This document shows positions 1 through 8,702 of a DNA stretch of 64,000 bases, in pieces. The translations under genes were made by a program, and so were the position numbers. The notes under the pieces were generated by a model. That model saw nothing but the letters and a program-made list of their open reading frames with translations. It was not told the DNA's origin and did not search any database. The first letter of the stretch is position 1. Each line of letters opens with the position of its first letter. Origin of the DNA: Sporosarcina aquimarina (lineage in GTDB: Bacteria > Bacillota > Bacilli > Bacillales_A > Planococcaceae); the NCBI RefSeq assembly GCF_019748715.1, contig NZ_JACLBZ010000002.1, positions 165,995-229,994 on the forward strand, given 5' to 3'.

Positions 1-1
1 A

Positions 2-76
2 GCGGGAGAGCCAGTAGAAGGATTCTTTGATGAGTTTTCAGAAGCAATGAAACGAGTATTCCCTGATGCACATTAA
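2..76 (+). CDS. 3' end of an unidentified gene
   Basis: An open frame runs from the window edge to TAA and encodes only the last 24 residues, ending MKRVFPDAH. The gene begins outside the window. The fragment is too short to assign a family. Roughly 120 bp of AT-rich DNA separates it from the IS remnant that follows. Confidence 0.5.
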   Translation, partial: AGEPVEGFFDEFSEAMKRVFPDAH

Positions 77-197
77 CATCTCAACATAATTAAAAAGTAA
101 TTAACTACTTTTATTCCTTTTTATAAAGACGGCTTTAAACAATAAAGATGCCTCTATTATTGGAAAAAAGCGGTCCGTCCAATTAAGGATATGATGT

Positions 198-240
198 ACA
201 CCCCAAAAGTTAGAGTTTCAAAACCTAACTTTTGGGGTGT
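198..240. repeat. 16-bp perfect inverted repeat at the IS left end
   Basis: The arms ACACCCCAAAAGTTAG (198-213) and CTAACTTTTGGGGTGT (225-240) are perfectly complementary around an 11-nt loop and end seven bases before the OrfA ATG at 247. A transcript entering from upstream would fold this hairpin over the region where a ribosome binding site should lie. That would limit transposase translation from outside promoters, as described for several IS families. The effect is inferred; the repeat is directly visible. Confidence 0.7.
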
Positions 241-246
241 TTTATT

Positions 247-520
247 ATGGCTAAGTATAGTAATGAATTTAAGATGATAATTATTCATGAATATCTTGAT
301 GGTAATTCTAGATATAAGACATTAGCCAGAAAATATGGCGTGAAGGCTGATACACAAATTAGAAATTGGGGGAAGTCTTACGAGAAGTATGGTGTTAAAG
401 GAGTATTTAGAAAGAAAGAAAAGTAAGGAAGTTTACTCTTATCAATTCAAGCTTGATGTACATAGCTTTATGAAAAGGACAGGTATTTCTTTAAATGAAA
501 CAGCACTTCATATGACCTCA
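247..520 (+). pseudogene. IS3/IS150-type transposase OrfA, frameshifted
   Basis: The first frame (247-426) encodes a helix-turn-helix segment beginning MAKYSNEFK with the typical LARKYGVK motif. It ends in a premature TAA. The similarity continues in the next frame from 428, as EVYSYQFKLDVHSFMKRTG and then SLNETALH, the second conserved block of OrfA proteins. One indel near 424-428 therefore splits the gene. Nothing resembling OrfB follows, so the gene cannot support transposition. Confidence 0.65.
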
Positions 521-534
521 CTCCCTTTTTGCGA

Positions 535-597
535 AATAAAAAAAGAGGACAACAAATGACGCAGCTCTATGCTGCAATCAAATGTTGTCCCCGGTTT
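535..597. terminator. Imperfect hairpin with T-runs on both strands
   Basis: GGACAAC (547-553) pairs with GTTGTCC (584-590), and GCAGC pairs with GCTGC nearer the loop, giving a stem of about 20 positions with mismatches. The plus strand has GGTTTTT after the stem, and the minus strand has a longer T-rich tail. It could end transcription in either direction. It separates the IS remnant from the manganese catalase. Confidence 0.5.
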
Positions 598-681
598 TTC
601 CAGTAGACTTTTATAAAATAAGAATATTTTTTTCATTTTGTCTGATACTGAGTATTACAAACAATAAATGAGGTGCTAAAT

Positions 682-1542
682 TTGTATTACTACAAAGAAG
701 AATTGATTAACCCTATCACTCCTCCCGATCAACCAGACCCTGCAGCTGCGAAGGTGCTGCAGGAAATTCTAGGAGGTCATTATGGAGAAATGAGAACCAT
801 GATGCAGTACTTCTTTCAAAGTTCTAATTTCCGCGGAAAAGACACACAATATCGAGATTTACTCCGCGGTGTATTTTTGGAAGAAATCGCTCATGTTGAG
901 CTTGTGCAAAATACAATCAATCAATTACTAAATGGCTCTGGTGATACCGATTTACCAGGTAATAGCGGAAGAGATCATGCACCACTAGAAGATGCGGTAA
1001 GACACGCAAATCCTCATCATTTCATCATGGGCGCTCAAGCTTCTCTTCCCGTTGACGCCGCAGGAAATCCTTGGAACGGTTCTTGGGTTTATAGCCACGG
1101 CAATTTGATTGGTGATTTGCTTGATAACCTAGTATTGGAATCAACTGGCGTCTTACAAAAAACTCGAATTTATGAAATGAGCTCCAATAAAACTTTCCGT
1201 GAAACTTTAGCGTTTCTTATTGTCAGAGATAATGCACATCAAAATGCATTCGCTAAAGCGTTGGAAACTCTAGGCGTTGAATGGGGCAAGCTTTTCCCAG
1301 TCCCGAATTACGATATTAATAAATATCCTGAATGTAGAAAATATGTTGAATTAGGTTATCATAATGCACAATTCAATTTCAGATTAGACCCGACTAGAAT
1401 CGGTGAAGTTTTCCAAGGCCAGTCTCCTAGTAGAAATAAGGAAGAACTTAACGTAACCCTTCCACCAGCTGGCTTCCCGGTCCCACTTATGCCTGACATG
1501 CCTAATGAGCACAGCCCTGGTATACAAGACATGAATAATTAA
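682..1542 (+). CDS. Manganese catalase
   Basis: Non-haem catalase that disproportionates hydrogen peroxide at a dinuclear manganese centre, in the cytoplasm or, for CotJC-type members, in the spore coat. The 286-residue ferritin-like four-helix protein keeps the ligand pattern: a Glu near residue 36 (HYGEM), Glu68 and His71 in EEIAHVE, a later Glu in VLEST and a His in DNAHQNAF. I chose the TTG at 682 because GAGGTG lies six bases upstream; a GTG at 673 overlaps that ribosome binding site. No cotJA or cotJB neighbour is present, so a general peroxide-defence role is at least as likely as a coat role. It stands alone between an IS remnant and a phage remnant. Confidence 0.9.
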   Translation: MYYYKEELINPITPPDQPDPAAAKVLQEILGGHYGEMRTMMQYFFQSSNFRGKDTQYRDLLRGVFLEEIAHVELVQNTINQLLNGSGDTDLPGNSGRDHAPLEDAVRHANPHHFIMGAQASLPVDAAGNPWNGSWVYSHGNLIGDLLDNLVLESTGVLQKTRIYEMSSNKTFRETLAFLIVRDNAHQNAFAKALETLGVEWGKLFPVPNYDINKYPECRKYVELGYHNAQFNFRLDPTRIGEVFQGQSPSRNKEELNVTLPPAGFPVPLMPDMPNEHSPGIQDMNN

Positions 1543-1766
1543 GTGAGGTCAGTCCCTATTCGAGGGACTGATTTTAATCTTTTTGTATAACTAACTTCAT
1601 AAAACAACGGCTTATCATCCTGCCAGTTGAAGATTTGCTTCCCGAATCCCTCTCCCGGCTTGTCCGACTCATCTATGAACTTATCCATCACTCGATAAAC
1701 CGCGTTTTTCACTTTTACAAACTTGCCTGCTCTCTTAACGTATACATCTTCTTGAATAACACCCAA
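1539..1766 (-). CDS. Small hypothetical protein, phage-remnant cluster
   Basis: A 75-residue charged protein starting MGVIQEDVYVKRAGKF, with no signal peptide or membrane segment. I do not recognise the family. The TTG start at 1766 is supported by a strong AAGGAGGGG ribosome binding site about seven bases upstream, and the start overlaps the end of the preceding leftward frame. This tight overlap is typical of phage early genes. Its 3' end runs into the convergent catalase terminator, so the original gene may have been longer. Confidence 0.45.
   Translation of the reverse strand: MGVIQEDVYVKRAGKFVKVKNAVYRVMDKFIDESDKPGEGFGKQIFNWQDDKPLFYEVSYTKRLKSVPRIGTDLT
1550..1584 (+). terminator. Rho-independent terminator of the manganese catalase gene
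   Basis: CAGTCCC and GGGACTG form a seven-base stem around a short loop, followed by the T-rich ATTTTAATCTTTTT on the plus strand. It starts eight bases after the catalase stop codon. Confidence 0.7.
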
Positions 1767-2151
1767 AGGACCCCTCCTTGTGTGTTATAATAATGTCAGC
1801 CATGATGGGAGAAATCCTGTCTTTTTTATGTCTTAATACTCCATCGATAATGCAATAAACGGCTTGCACTTCTAATTGATACACATTTACATTTTCCATT
1901 CCAATCACTCCCCGATTTTTAGTTTCCAAACAACCCAAACCGCCGCTGCTCAATTTGCCCCGCTCTGCCTGATCCATCACAACGAGCGCAATGCTGCGCT
2001 TATTCGTCTTAAATTCCTTCGCCGGCTCACTGTTATCAGCGCCAGCATTCCACATCTGCGGGAAACGGAACAGCTCGCTCACTTTCCACTTCCACTTGAC
2101 TGTCGCATCCTCTAACAATACGTAGAATGGCTCATACCTAACGCTGACCAC
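1735..2151 (-). CDS. Hypothetical protein, phage-remnant cluster (start uncertain)
   Basis: The frame is open for 138 codons from a GTG at 2151. A better start may be the ATG at 1899 (MENVNVYQLEVQ), preceded by GGGGAGTG at normal spacing, which would give a 54-residue protein. The upstream part has no clear ribosome binding site but contains no stop. I recognise no domain in either part. It overlaps its leftward neighbours at both ends, as in compact phage early regions. The 54-codon version is the safer call. Confidence 0.35.
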   Translation of the reverse strand: MVSVRYEPFYVLLEDATVKWKWKVSELFRFPQMWNAGADNSEPAKEFKTNKRSIALVVMDQAERGKLSSGGLGCLETKNRGVIGMENVNVYQLEVQAVYCIIDGVLRHKKDRISPIMADIIITHKEGSFGCYSRRCIR

Positions 2152-2348
2152 TTATGTTGTATCGTTCTTCCATCAGCGTCGCAATGTGTAGCAAGTAGTT
2201 TCAATATCTTTACCAATTCCCGCAGACAGGCGTTTTCCCGTTTATAATTTAAAGCCGCTTGACAGTTTCCTCTTGATTCTTCCGACAGGGATTCATTTAG
2301 CATTTCCGCATCCTGCGATCGTTCTGCTTGCTGGATGAGCCATCTCAT
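2112..2348 (-). CDS. Hypothetical protein, phage-remnant cluster
   Basis: A 78-residue frame starting MRWLIQQAERSQDAEM, rich in Glu, Gln and Leu in its first 50 residues and likely helical. No family is recognised and the ribosome binding site is weak. It is supported mainly by its position between the IDEAL-domain gene and the next leftward frame, which it overlaps by 40 bases. The final stretch looks less protein-like, so the gene may be decaying. Confidence 0.3.
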   Translation of the reverse strand: MRWLIQQAERSQDAEMLNESLSEESRGNCQAALNYKRENACLRELVKILKLLATHCDADGRTIQHKWSALGMSHSTYC

Positions 2349-2381
2349 GTCATTTAACGATAGTTTCCGTATCGATTCGAC

Positions 2382-2678
2382 CTAACGCACTACCTCCTGC
2401 AACCGTGCCGCATTCGTTTCAGTTGTCATACCAAAACCTCCGTTCCTTTTAACGCATTGGTCAGCTGCATAAAACGATCTGCGTCCCCACAAATCCAACG
2501 CATGGTCAATCTGTATCAACAACATGTCTCTATCGGTTATTGTCGTTTCAATATTTGAAGGAAACTCTAACTCTTGACGTTTCGATGTAGTTTCCTCATG
2601 CACAACTATGATTTTTTTAAAAAGACTTGGGTGTACATTCATGTGTATCATCCTCATATAAAACTCTTCACTGTTCAT
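2382..2678 (-). CDS. IDEAL-domain small protein
   Basis: A 98-residue protein. Residues 52-75 contain LLIQIDHALD followed by RRSFYAA, which fits the short IDEAL motif (I-D-x-A-L-D, then x-F-Y) found at the C-terminus of Firmicute adaptor proteins and in small phage proteins. The start MNSEEFYMRM is fixed by GGGGAGGAATCAGG directly upstream. No enzymatic residues are evident; a binding or regulatory role is inference. It lies 15 bases after the DUF6877 gene on the same strand. Confidence 0.55.
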   Translation of the reverse strand: MNSEEFYMRMIHMNVHPSLFKKIIVVHEETTSKRQELEFPSNIETTITDRDMLLIQIDHALDLWGRRSFYAADQCVKRNGGFGMTTETNAARLQEVVR

Positions 2679-2693
2679 CCTGATTCCTCCCCA

Positions 2694-2852
2694 CTATATT
2701 TTCCGATATCTCAACTGCTGCCAAACATACTGATCATCATGATTGCCGCCGTTGGCACGCCAATCATCTATGTGTAGGTGTATGTCTTGCAATACCTCTA
2801 ACGGCAATTGCTCCCGCATGGTGTTGATTTCATAAATCGAAATTTTGCTCAT
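2694..2852 (-). CDS. DUF6877-like small phage protein
   Basis: A 52-codon gene starting MSKISIYEINTMREQLPLEV and ending QLRYRKI, with AGGAGA at ideal spacing upstream. The pattern of LP, VLQDI, then W(R/L)xxGG and a QQ-R-R tail resembles the short DUF6877 family seen in Bacillales prophages; this match is from memory. It heads the leftward phage cluster and is followed after 15 bases by the IDEAL gene. The function is unknown. Confidence 0.5.
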   Translation of the reverse strand: MSKISIYEINTMREQLPLEVLQDIHLHIDDWRANGGNHDDQYVWQQLRYRKI

Positions 2853-2969
2853 GCTCTTCTCCTGTTGTCCCAAATTTACTATGTTTATTAATAGCCCTAC
2901 TTGCTGAGACTGTAATTACACCAAATGGTGAGTGTAGACCGCGCTTTGCGGTCTGTTTGTCATGAGATT

Positions 2970-3095
2970 TTAGCGTAAACATTCCATGACCTTTCGTTTC
3001 CATTTACGGTTAATCTTTTATCCTGGTGAACCATCAATCCACATGGTGTCTTCCAGTGAGCCGACACGCCCGTCCAACACTTTGTATTGCTGTTC
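2970..3095 (-). pseudogene. Fragment of a phage antirepressor C-terminus (ORF6C-like)
   Basis: Reading leftward from 3095, one frame gives VLDGRVGSLEDTMWIDGS, then a stop at 3020-3018, then KINRKWKRKVMECL and a second stop. The order 'SLEDTM-IDGS-KI--K---KVMECL' resembles the C-terminal ORF6C domain of phage antirepressors. The interrupted frame and the absence of an N-terminal domain mark it as debris. The rest of 2853-3171 holds only a small hairpin (AGACCGC/GCGGTCT, about 2937-2955). Confidence 0.35.
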
Positions 3096-3171
3096 CTACA
3101 AATATTGAAAGCGGGGATGAAATTTTAATCATTTGTTTATTTGAATAATTTTAAGGAAGCGGAAATCATAC

Positions 3172-4296
3172 ATGGATGACTATGTAAGAGAGGTAAAAAC
3201 TGTTTCTATTATTTTGACTTGGGCATGGCGGATGGCAAACGGCATAGGATTGAACACGTGGTAGTGCCTGACAAGAAAGAAGTAGAGTAAGCGTCGAGAC
3301 AAGCAATAACAGAATATGAAAACACGGGTATGTATTTCGAGCCAACTACAATGACCGTTGCAGACTTTATGGATTACCGGTTCAAAGGATACACAGAAGT
3401 GAGTCTTAAGGATAATACGCAGCTGAACTTTGAAAAGGCTATTCGTTTTCAAATTAAGTCGGCAATTGGAAAGTTCCGGTTTCGGTTGCGGTCTTTGACT
3501 CACGCTATCTTGCAACAATTTGCGAATGATTTATATAGAGAAAGTTATGCCAAAAAGTCATTGAGTATCTTTGGAAATGTCGTTAACCACGCACTACGAC
3601 GCGCTGTGCATCCATGGGGCTTAAACAAAGAAAAATCCTATGCTAATCCATCTTATGACGAAAGAAAGCGTTCTGAGAAGGAATTAAAGATTTTACCGAT
3701 AGAGGACTTAAAGAAGATTAGCGAGCAGTTGAAAAAAGATCATCCGCTATACTTTCCTTTCCATATTGGACTGCATACAGGTTTGCAGGTGAGTGAAGTG
3801 TGGGCTTGCGGGGATATATCGAGTTAGCGAGAGGTCATTACATGTAGAGCAAGCTATGATCAACGAAAACAGTCAGTGGGTATTCGACACAACTAAGACG
3901 ATATCATCTGAACGTCAGATTTCATTGAGCACTACAATCGTCCAGACATTAAAAAAACACCGCACTTGGATTCAGAAAAATCAGCTCAAGTACGGTGCCC
4001 ATTATACAAAATCAAACATGTCTGAGTGAAAAATTTGGTAGCATTATCACGCTAGTGTCATTAAATATAATACCCGGGAGATGCAAGATACTCCAAGTAT
4101 TGATTTCAACTTCCATACACTGCGTCATACCCATGTAACAATACTCATGGAAAATAGTGCAAAGGTGAAAGTTGTCCAAGCAAGACTCGGTCATAGTAGA
4201 TCAGCCATTACCATCGGCACCTATTCACACTTAACGCAAAAGATGCAAACTGAAACGCTTGATATCTTTGAACAATTCATGCAAGCTTTAAAATGA
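3172..4296 (+). pseudogene. Tyrosine recombinase (phage integrase), multiply disrupted
   Basis: A full-length Int-type frame can be followed from MDDYVREVKT (3172, after AAGGAAGCGG) to LDIFEQFMQALK. It shifts frame near 3205, has an in-frame TAA at 3288-3290 (KKEVE-stop-ASRQAITEYE), shifts near 3800-3830 and again after 4020. The N-terminal DNA-binding part, SAM-like core-binding domain and catalytic domain are all present. The box I arginine has become Gln (TGLQVSEV where TGLRVSEV is usual), while HTLRHTH and the TYSH tyrosine remain. With these lesions it cannot be functional. It is divergent from the leftward phage genes, the usual integrase arrangement at a prophage end. Confidence 0.85.
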
Positions 4297-4320
4297 AACA
4301 CAGTTTTCACTATTTTGCAC

Positions 4321-4358
4321 TGCCACCGTATTTTTTATATGATGGCAACACGGTGGCA
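4321..4358. repeat. Inverted repeat downstream of the integrase remnant
   Basis: TGCCACCGT (4321-4329) and ACGGTGGCA (4350-4358) are perfect 9-base arms around a 20-nt spacer, 25 bp after the integrase stop. It could be a terminator without a T-run or part of a recombination (att/arm) site. No duplicated att core could be identified because the other prophage end is not recognisable. Confidence 0.4.
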
Positions 4359-4410
4359 AATCATTTATATTAACAACCCACACAATATACAAATCGCATA
4401 CCTACGCTAG

Positions 4411-6234
4411 TTAATCCTCATCCATCTTCAGTACCGCCATGAATGCTTCTTGCGGAACTTCTACAGAGCCCACTTGCTTCATCTTCTTCTTACCTTCTTT
4501 TTGTTTCTCAAGAAGTTTACGTTTACGTGAAATATCTCCACCGTAACACTTAGCTAAGACGTTCTTACCCATTGATTTGATTGTCGAACGTGCAACGATC
4601 TTTTGACCAATCGCTGCCTGTACCGGCACTTCAAATTGCTGTCTTGGAATTAAGGACTTCAACTTTTCTACGATTGCTTTGCCGCGTTCATAACTGAAAT
4701 CATTATGGACGATAAAACTCAAAGCATCGACTTGTTCGCCGTTCAACAGGATATCCATTTTCACGAGTTTCGAACGTTTATAGCCGATTAGCTCGTAGTC
4801 AAGAGATGCATAACCTTTCGTGCTCGATTTTAATTGATCAAAAAAGTCATAAACAATCTCAGCCAATGGAAGCTCATAAATCACATTGACGCGAGTGCTG
4901 TCCATATAATCCATCGTAATGAAGTCGCCGCGCTTGTGCTGGCATAATTCCATTACAGCTCCTACATAATCATTCGGTACCATAATGGAAGCTTTGACGT
5001 ATGGCTCTTCTACAAAGTCGACTTTTTGTGCGCTCGGCATCATGGATGGGTTATCTACATTAATGGAAGAACCATCTGTCAAATTGACTTTATAGATAAC
5101 ACTTGGTGCCGTCGTGATCAAGTCGATTTTAAATTCGCGCTCGATCCGTTCCTGGATGATTTCCATATGCAGTAAACCTAGGAAACCGCAGCGGTAACCG
5201 AATCCAAGTGCTTGTGAAGTCTCCGCTTCATATTCGAGGGCAGAGTCATTAAGCTCCAGTTTTTCAAGAGCCTCACGTAAATCATTGTATTTTGATGTGT
5301 CAATTGGATAAAGACCGCAGAAAACCATCGGATTCATCCGACGATAACCTGGCAACGGCTCACTTGCAGGATTGTCAACAATTGTGACCGTGTCCCCTAC
5401 GCGTGTATCCCCTACATTTTTAATGGACGCCGATAAAAACCCGACGTCTCCAACTGTTAATTCTTCTCGTGGGGAAATGGTGGGCGTAAAGACACCCGTC
5501 TCAATGACTTCAAATTCTTTCCCTGTCGCCATCATCCGAATTTTATCGCCAGGCTTTACTCTTCCTTCAACAATCCGGATATTGACGATGACGCCTTTAT
5601 ATTGATCATAGTGAGAGTCAAAGATTAGCGCTTTCAATGGAGCATCAGGATCTCCTTGTGGTGCAGGTACTTTTTCGACGATTTGCTCAAGGATCTCTTC
5701 GATACCGATACCAGCTTTTGCTGATGCAAGAACTGCTTCAGACGCATCGAGTCCGATAACATCTTCAATCTCTTGTTTGACACGCTCTGGATCAGCAGCC
5801 GGAAGATCGATTTTATTAATAACGGGTAAAATTTCCAAGTCATTGTCGAGTGCCAGATAGACGTTTGCCAATGTCTGAGCTTCGATTCCTTGAGCGGAGT
5901 CCACTACTAGGATTGCACCTTCACAGGCAGCCAAACTTCTCGATACCTCATAGGTAAAGTCGACGTGTCCTGGTGTGTCAATTAGATGAAAGGTATATTC
6001 TTCTCCATCTTTAGCGTTGTATGTCAATTGGACGGCATTCAATTTAATCGTGATGCCGCGCTCACGTTCCAAGTCCATGGAATCCAATGTTTGTGATTTC
6101 ATTTTTCGTGAGCTTACTGTTTCTGTTTTCTCCAAAATCCGATCAGCCAGCGTCGATTTCCCGTGGTCGATATGGGCGATAATAGAAAAATTTCGTATAT
6201 TCTTTTGACGTGCCAATCTTTGTTCTTGATTCAT
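4411..6234 (-). CDS. lepA: Elongation factor 4 (LepA), ribosome-associated GTPase
   Basis: EF-G-like GTPase that back-translocates or remodels stalled ribosomes. Its 607 residues match the family length. The G1 motif AHIDHGKST is at residues 20-28, the switch region RERGITIK at 57-64, DTPGH at 86-90 and NKIDL near 141. The C-terminal LepA-specific domain ends in a basic segment ([15 protein letters not shown]). The ATG is the first in the frame, just after AGGAGTGAAC. spoIIP and gpr lie upstream on the same strand. In many Bacillales hemN follows; here the next DNA is a prophage remnant. Confidence 0.97.
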   Translation of the reverse strand: MNQEQRLARQKNIRNFSIIAHIDHGKSTLADRILEKTETVSSRKMKSQTLDSMDLERERGITIKLNAVQLTYNAKDGEEYTFHLIDTPGHVDFTYEVSRSLAACEGAILVVDSAQGIEAQTLANVYLALDNDLEILPVINKIDLPAADPERVKQEIEDVIGLDASEAVLASAKAGIGIEEILEQIVEKVPAPQGDPDAPLKALIFDSHYDQYKGVIVNIRIVEGRVKPGDKIRMMATGKEFEVIETGVFTPTISPREELTVGDVGFLSASIKNVGDTRVGDTVTIVDNPASEPLPGYRRMNPMVFCGLYPIDTSKYNDLREALEKLELNDSALEYEAETSQALGFGYRCGFLGLLHMEIIQERIEREFKIDLITTAPSVIYKVNLTDGSSINVDNPSMMPSAQKVDFVEEPYVKASIMVPNDYVGAVMELCQHKRGDFITMDYMDSTRVNVIYELPLAEIVYDFFDQLKSSTKGYASLDYELIGYKRSKLVKMDILLNGEQVDALSFIVHNDFSYERGKAIVEKLKSLIPRQQFEVPVQAAIGQKIVARSTIKSMGKNVLAKCYGGDISRKRKLLEKQKEGKKKMKQVGSVEVPQEAFMAVLKMDED

Positions 6235-6317
6235 CCCTGTTCACTCCTACGTTTACGAACCTATTTAGACTAATTGAATTATAGCAGTGAACCGTGCAGA
6301 CTTCAATATTTGAAAGA

Positions 6318-7118
6318 TTATTGCACAGTCAGTAAAGCAGATACGGATTCTCCAATAATCGAAACTGTCTGATTTAGCTCTGCTTCGTTATTTCCCACAC
6401 CGCCAAGCTCGACCAAGATCATGCTCGTGTCCAAATCCTGATTGTATTTGCCATCTACTCCACGGCCGCCTTTAACAATAATCTCCCTTGTAATTCCGGG
6501 TACTCGCTTATCCATTTCACTTTTTAATTGTTTTGCCTTAGTTAAGTTTTTTTCGAAAAAAGGATGATCCCTTCCGACAACAAACGCGACCTTTGCATAT
6601 CGTTGGTTGTTATGTGTAATTGTCGTCCTTGAAGGTCCTAAAGAATCTCGATGCAGATCAATAACCAAGTCGTATGATTTACTCTTCACTTTTTCCTCAA
6701 CATAGGGACGGATGGCCGCATAAGAGCGGTGATAGGGAATTTTCTTTTGTTGCATAATTTTCACAATATCGATATCCAGCTGTTCGGCCGTCACTCCATT
6801 GACAAGTAGGTTATCTTTCAGTTTGCCGCCTACTTTTACAATATTTTCTGAATGATGAGAGGCTGCCACTTTTCCATCGACCGCTTTAGTAATAGGTTCG
6901 TACGCTTCATGAGTATGGGTAGAATAAATGAGGACATTGCCTTCTGCTTTCGGCTGAATGTCTTCCTCTAGCACATTGGATGCGTAGACAATCATGCTGG
7001 GCTCCTTCAAAGAGAGGGTGGATGGAATATTGGACTGTTTGGGTAGGAACTGCAGAACTACAGGGAAGATGAACAATAGAAAAATGATGCTCATCCAGAT
7101 TTTTAAAGTTTTTTTCAT
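6318..7118 (-). CDS. spoIIP: Stage II sporulation protein P, peptidoglycan amidase/endopeptidase
   Basis: Acts with SpoIID and SpoIIM to thin septal peptidoglycan and drive engulfment. The 266-residue protein starts MKKTLKIW, chosen because GGAGGG lies just upstream; an upstream in-frame ATG at 7139 lacks this. One N-terminal membrane anchor spans about residues 5-24. The amidase_3-like domain has THTHEAY, the IDLHRDS block and the late VELGGVGN segment with the expected catalytic Glu. It is shorter than B. subtilis SpoIIP because the linker after the anchor is reduced. It follows gpr by about 50 bp, so the two are likely co-transcribed during sporulation. Confidence 0.93.
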   Translation of the reverse strand: MKKTLKIWMSIIFLLFIFPVVLQFLPKQSNIPSTLSLKEPSMIVYASNVLEEDIQPKAEGNVLIYSTHTHEAYEPITKAVDGKVAASHHSENIVKVGGKLKDNLLVNGVTAEQLDIDIVKIMQQKKIPYHRSYAAIRPYVEEKVKSKSYDLVIDLHRDSLGPSRTTITHNNQRYAKVAFVVGRDHPFFEKNLTKAKQLKSEMDKRVPGITREIIVKGGRGVDGKYNQDLDTSMILVELGGVGNNEAELNQTVSIIGESVSALLTVQ

Positions 7119-7171
7119 TATGATCCCTCCATCTTCCACTCTATGCAGAAGAAAAAAGGACCATGACTGGA

Positions 7172-8209
7172 CTAGGCTTTTACTTTATGGACCCAGTCCA
7201 TCAAAGAAGACGACAGGGCAGAGGCATATTGCGCTACCCACGAGTCAATTTCTTTTGGCGAAATAAATGTAGACAGTTCTTGACTTGTAAGCACTTCTTC
7301 AAATAATTGAATACGCTCATCATGCGTCCAAGAAGACCAATCTCCAAATATAGGTGCCAATGAAGTACGGTCTGCATCTTTCGTCGACCGCTGTGGAAAA
7401 CGACCAGTCGCAAGCTTAGACGACGGCATGCCTTCCTCCTCGATTTTCGCAGCAATATAACCGAACATTGTATCAATTGCGTCCGCTACGAGCACCGGAC
7501 CATCCACAACAGTCGGGACACCGATCGCAATGACAGGGATCCCAAGACTTTGTTCCGAAAGCTCTTTCCTGCTATTTCCTACTCCAGAGCCCGGATGGAT
7601 GCCGGTATCTGTCAACTGAATCGTACGGCATAGACGTGAACTGCTCCTAGCAGCCAGCGCATCCACGACAATTAAGACATCAGGTTTCCCTTCGTCCACA
7701 ATCGCTTTGACAAAAGAAGCTGTTTCGAGTCCCGTCTGAATCGTAACACCCGGTGCATAAACCATTACACCACTATCATCCGCTTCATAATAGTCCGGAA
7801 TGATTTCCTTCACAGAATCCATCGTGATTGGTCCTACTGCGTCAGGGGTGATATCCGGATTGCCTAGTCCGACAAATAACAGCTTCCCGACTTTTCCTTG
7901 CACTTTTTCCTTGATCAAAGCGTCCATTTTTTCTACAACCAGTTTGCAGAGCTTTTGTAATTCATCCGTTTCATGGACAGCGAGTGTTGGAATGGTCAGC
8001 GTAACGTATGTTCCTTTTGCTTTCCCAATCTCTTCTTGCCCTTCAGCAGTAACTTTTACGGTGGTGGATTTTATCCTTCCGATCACTTGTTCTTCTACTT
8101 TAATGCCTGACATTTTCTTTAGTTTATTTTCTTCACGATCCGATTGATGCTTGACAAATTCATCACTCTCATCGATCAAATCGGTCCGATAGTAATTGAT
8201 CTTGTCCAT
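7172..8209 (-). CDS. gpr: Germination protease GPR (A25 family)
   Basis: Degrades small acid-soluble spore proteins at the start of germination; made as an inactive zymogen that loses a short N-terminal propeptide. The 345-residue protein has the family blocks GNPDITPDAVGP and VLIVVDALAARS, which carry the conserved catalytic aspartates, followed by TGIHPGSGVGN. I chose the ATG at 8209 (MDKINYYRTDL) because GAGGTGAAGACA precedes it; a GTG three codons upstream overlaps that site. The propeptide would end within the RTDLIDESDEF region. It is followed by spoIIP. Confidence 0.95.
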   Translation of the reverse strand: MDKINYYRTDLIDESDEFVKHQSDREENKLKKMSGIKVEEQVIGRIKSTTVKVTAEGQEEIGKAKGTYVTLTIPTLAVHETDELQKLCKLVVEKMDALIKEKVQGKVGKLLFVGLGNPDITPDAVGPITMDSVKEIIPDYYEADDSGVMVYAPGVTIQTGLETASFVKAIVDEGKPDVLIVVDALAARSSSRLCRTIQLTDTGIHPGSGVGNSRKELSEQSLGIPVIAIGVPTVVDGPVLVADAIDTMFGYIAAKIEEEGMPSSKLATGRFPQRSTKDADRTSLAPIFGDWSSWTHDERIQLFEEVLTSQELSTFISPKEIDSWVAQYASALSSSLMDWVHKVKA

Positions 8210-8301
8210 TGTCTTCACCTCTTTACTTGAAGCTTGTGCAAAATCCGGACGTTTATTCTAAAAGTAATTGCTGTAAAGCCAATAAGCTTTACCTTTTTTT
8301 C

Positions 8302-8330
8302 TTGCAATCTAACAGAAGCTTTGTTAAAAT
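8302..8330 (+). promoter_or_regulatory. SigA-type promoter for rpsT
   Basis: TTGCAA (8302-8307), a 17-bp spacer and TAAAAT (8325-8330) fit a vegetative promoter. It leaves a leader of about 70 nt before rpsT, which could carry S20 autoregulation. Confidence 0.6.
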
Positions 8331-8405
8331 TATGCTTGTTGTAAAGAGATGTCCGGATGATTGTGGAAACACTCTTGCCTTACCTGAAAGCTGGAGGTGA
8401 ATGAA

Positions 8406-8657
8406 ATGCCAAACATTAAAGGTGCAATTAAACGCGTGAAACAAAGTAGCGCTGCTAATGAGCAAAACTCTCATGTCAAAGCTGCTATGCGTACAGCAAT
8501 CCGTAAAGCGGACGCTGCTCTAATTAATAACGAAGAGAACGCACAAGCGCTTTTGAAAGACGCTGTGAAAAAAGTGGATACTGCTGCCCGTAAAGGTCTT
8601 ATCCATAAAAACACTGCTGCTCGTCAAAAATCACGCTTAACTAAAAAAGCTCAATAA
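8406..8657 (+). CDS. rpsT: 30S ribosomal protein S20
   Basis: An 83-residue basic protein that binds 16S rRNA early in 30S assembly. It starts MPNIKGAIKRVKQS and contains the conserved RTAIRKADAAL and KGLIHKNTAARQKSRL blocks. The ATG at 8406 is preceded by GGAGGTG. It is a single gene between gpr and holA, both on the opposite strand, as in B. subtilis. Confidence 0.97.
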   Translation: MPNIKGAIKRVKQSSAANEQNSHVKAAMRTAIRKADAALINNEENAQALLKDAVKKVDTAARKGLIHKNTAARQKSRLTKKAQ

Positions 8658-8666
8658 TGAACTGTT

Positions 8667-8698
8667 AAAAGACTGCCTATGTGGGCAGTCTTTTTTTC
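8667..8698. terminator. Terminator between rpsT and holA
   Basis: AAAAGACTGCC pairs with GGCAGTCTTTT around a short loop; the plus strand ends in TTTTTTT. The symmetrical A-run before the stem lets it serve the convergent holA transcript as well. Confidence 0.85.
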
Positions 8699-8702
8699 TT
8701 TA

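Larger units (their letters stand above)
195..520 (+). mobile_element. IS3-family (IS150-like) remnant, left end plus OrfA fragment
   Basis: The segment starts with a probable terminal sequence (TGTACACCCCAAAAGTTAGA) and then a decayed OrfA transposase reading frame. OrfB, which carries the DDE catalytic domain in IS3 elements, is absent, and no matching right end is visible. This is therefore a dead left-end fragment. The exact right border is unclear: similarity to OrfA stops near 520, and a hairpin follows. Confidence 0.6.

Noticed and set aside
1876..2115. Rightward 79-codon frame in the phage cluster
   Set aside because: It is opposite better supported leftward frames and has no ribosome binding site.
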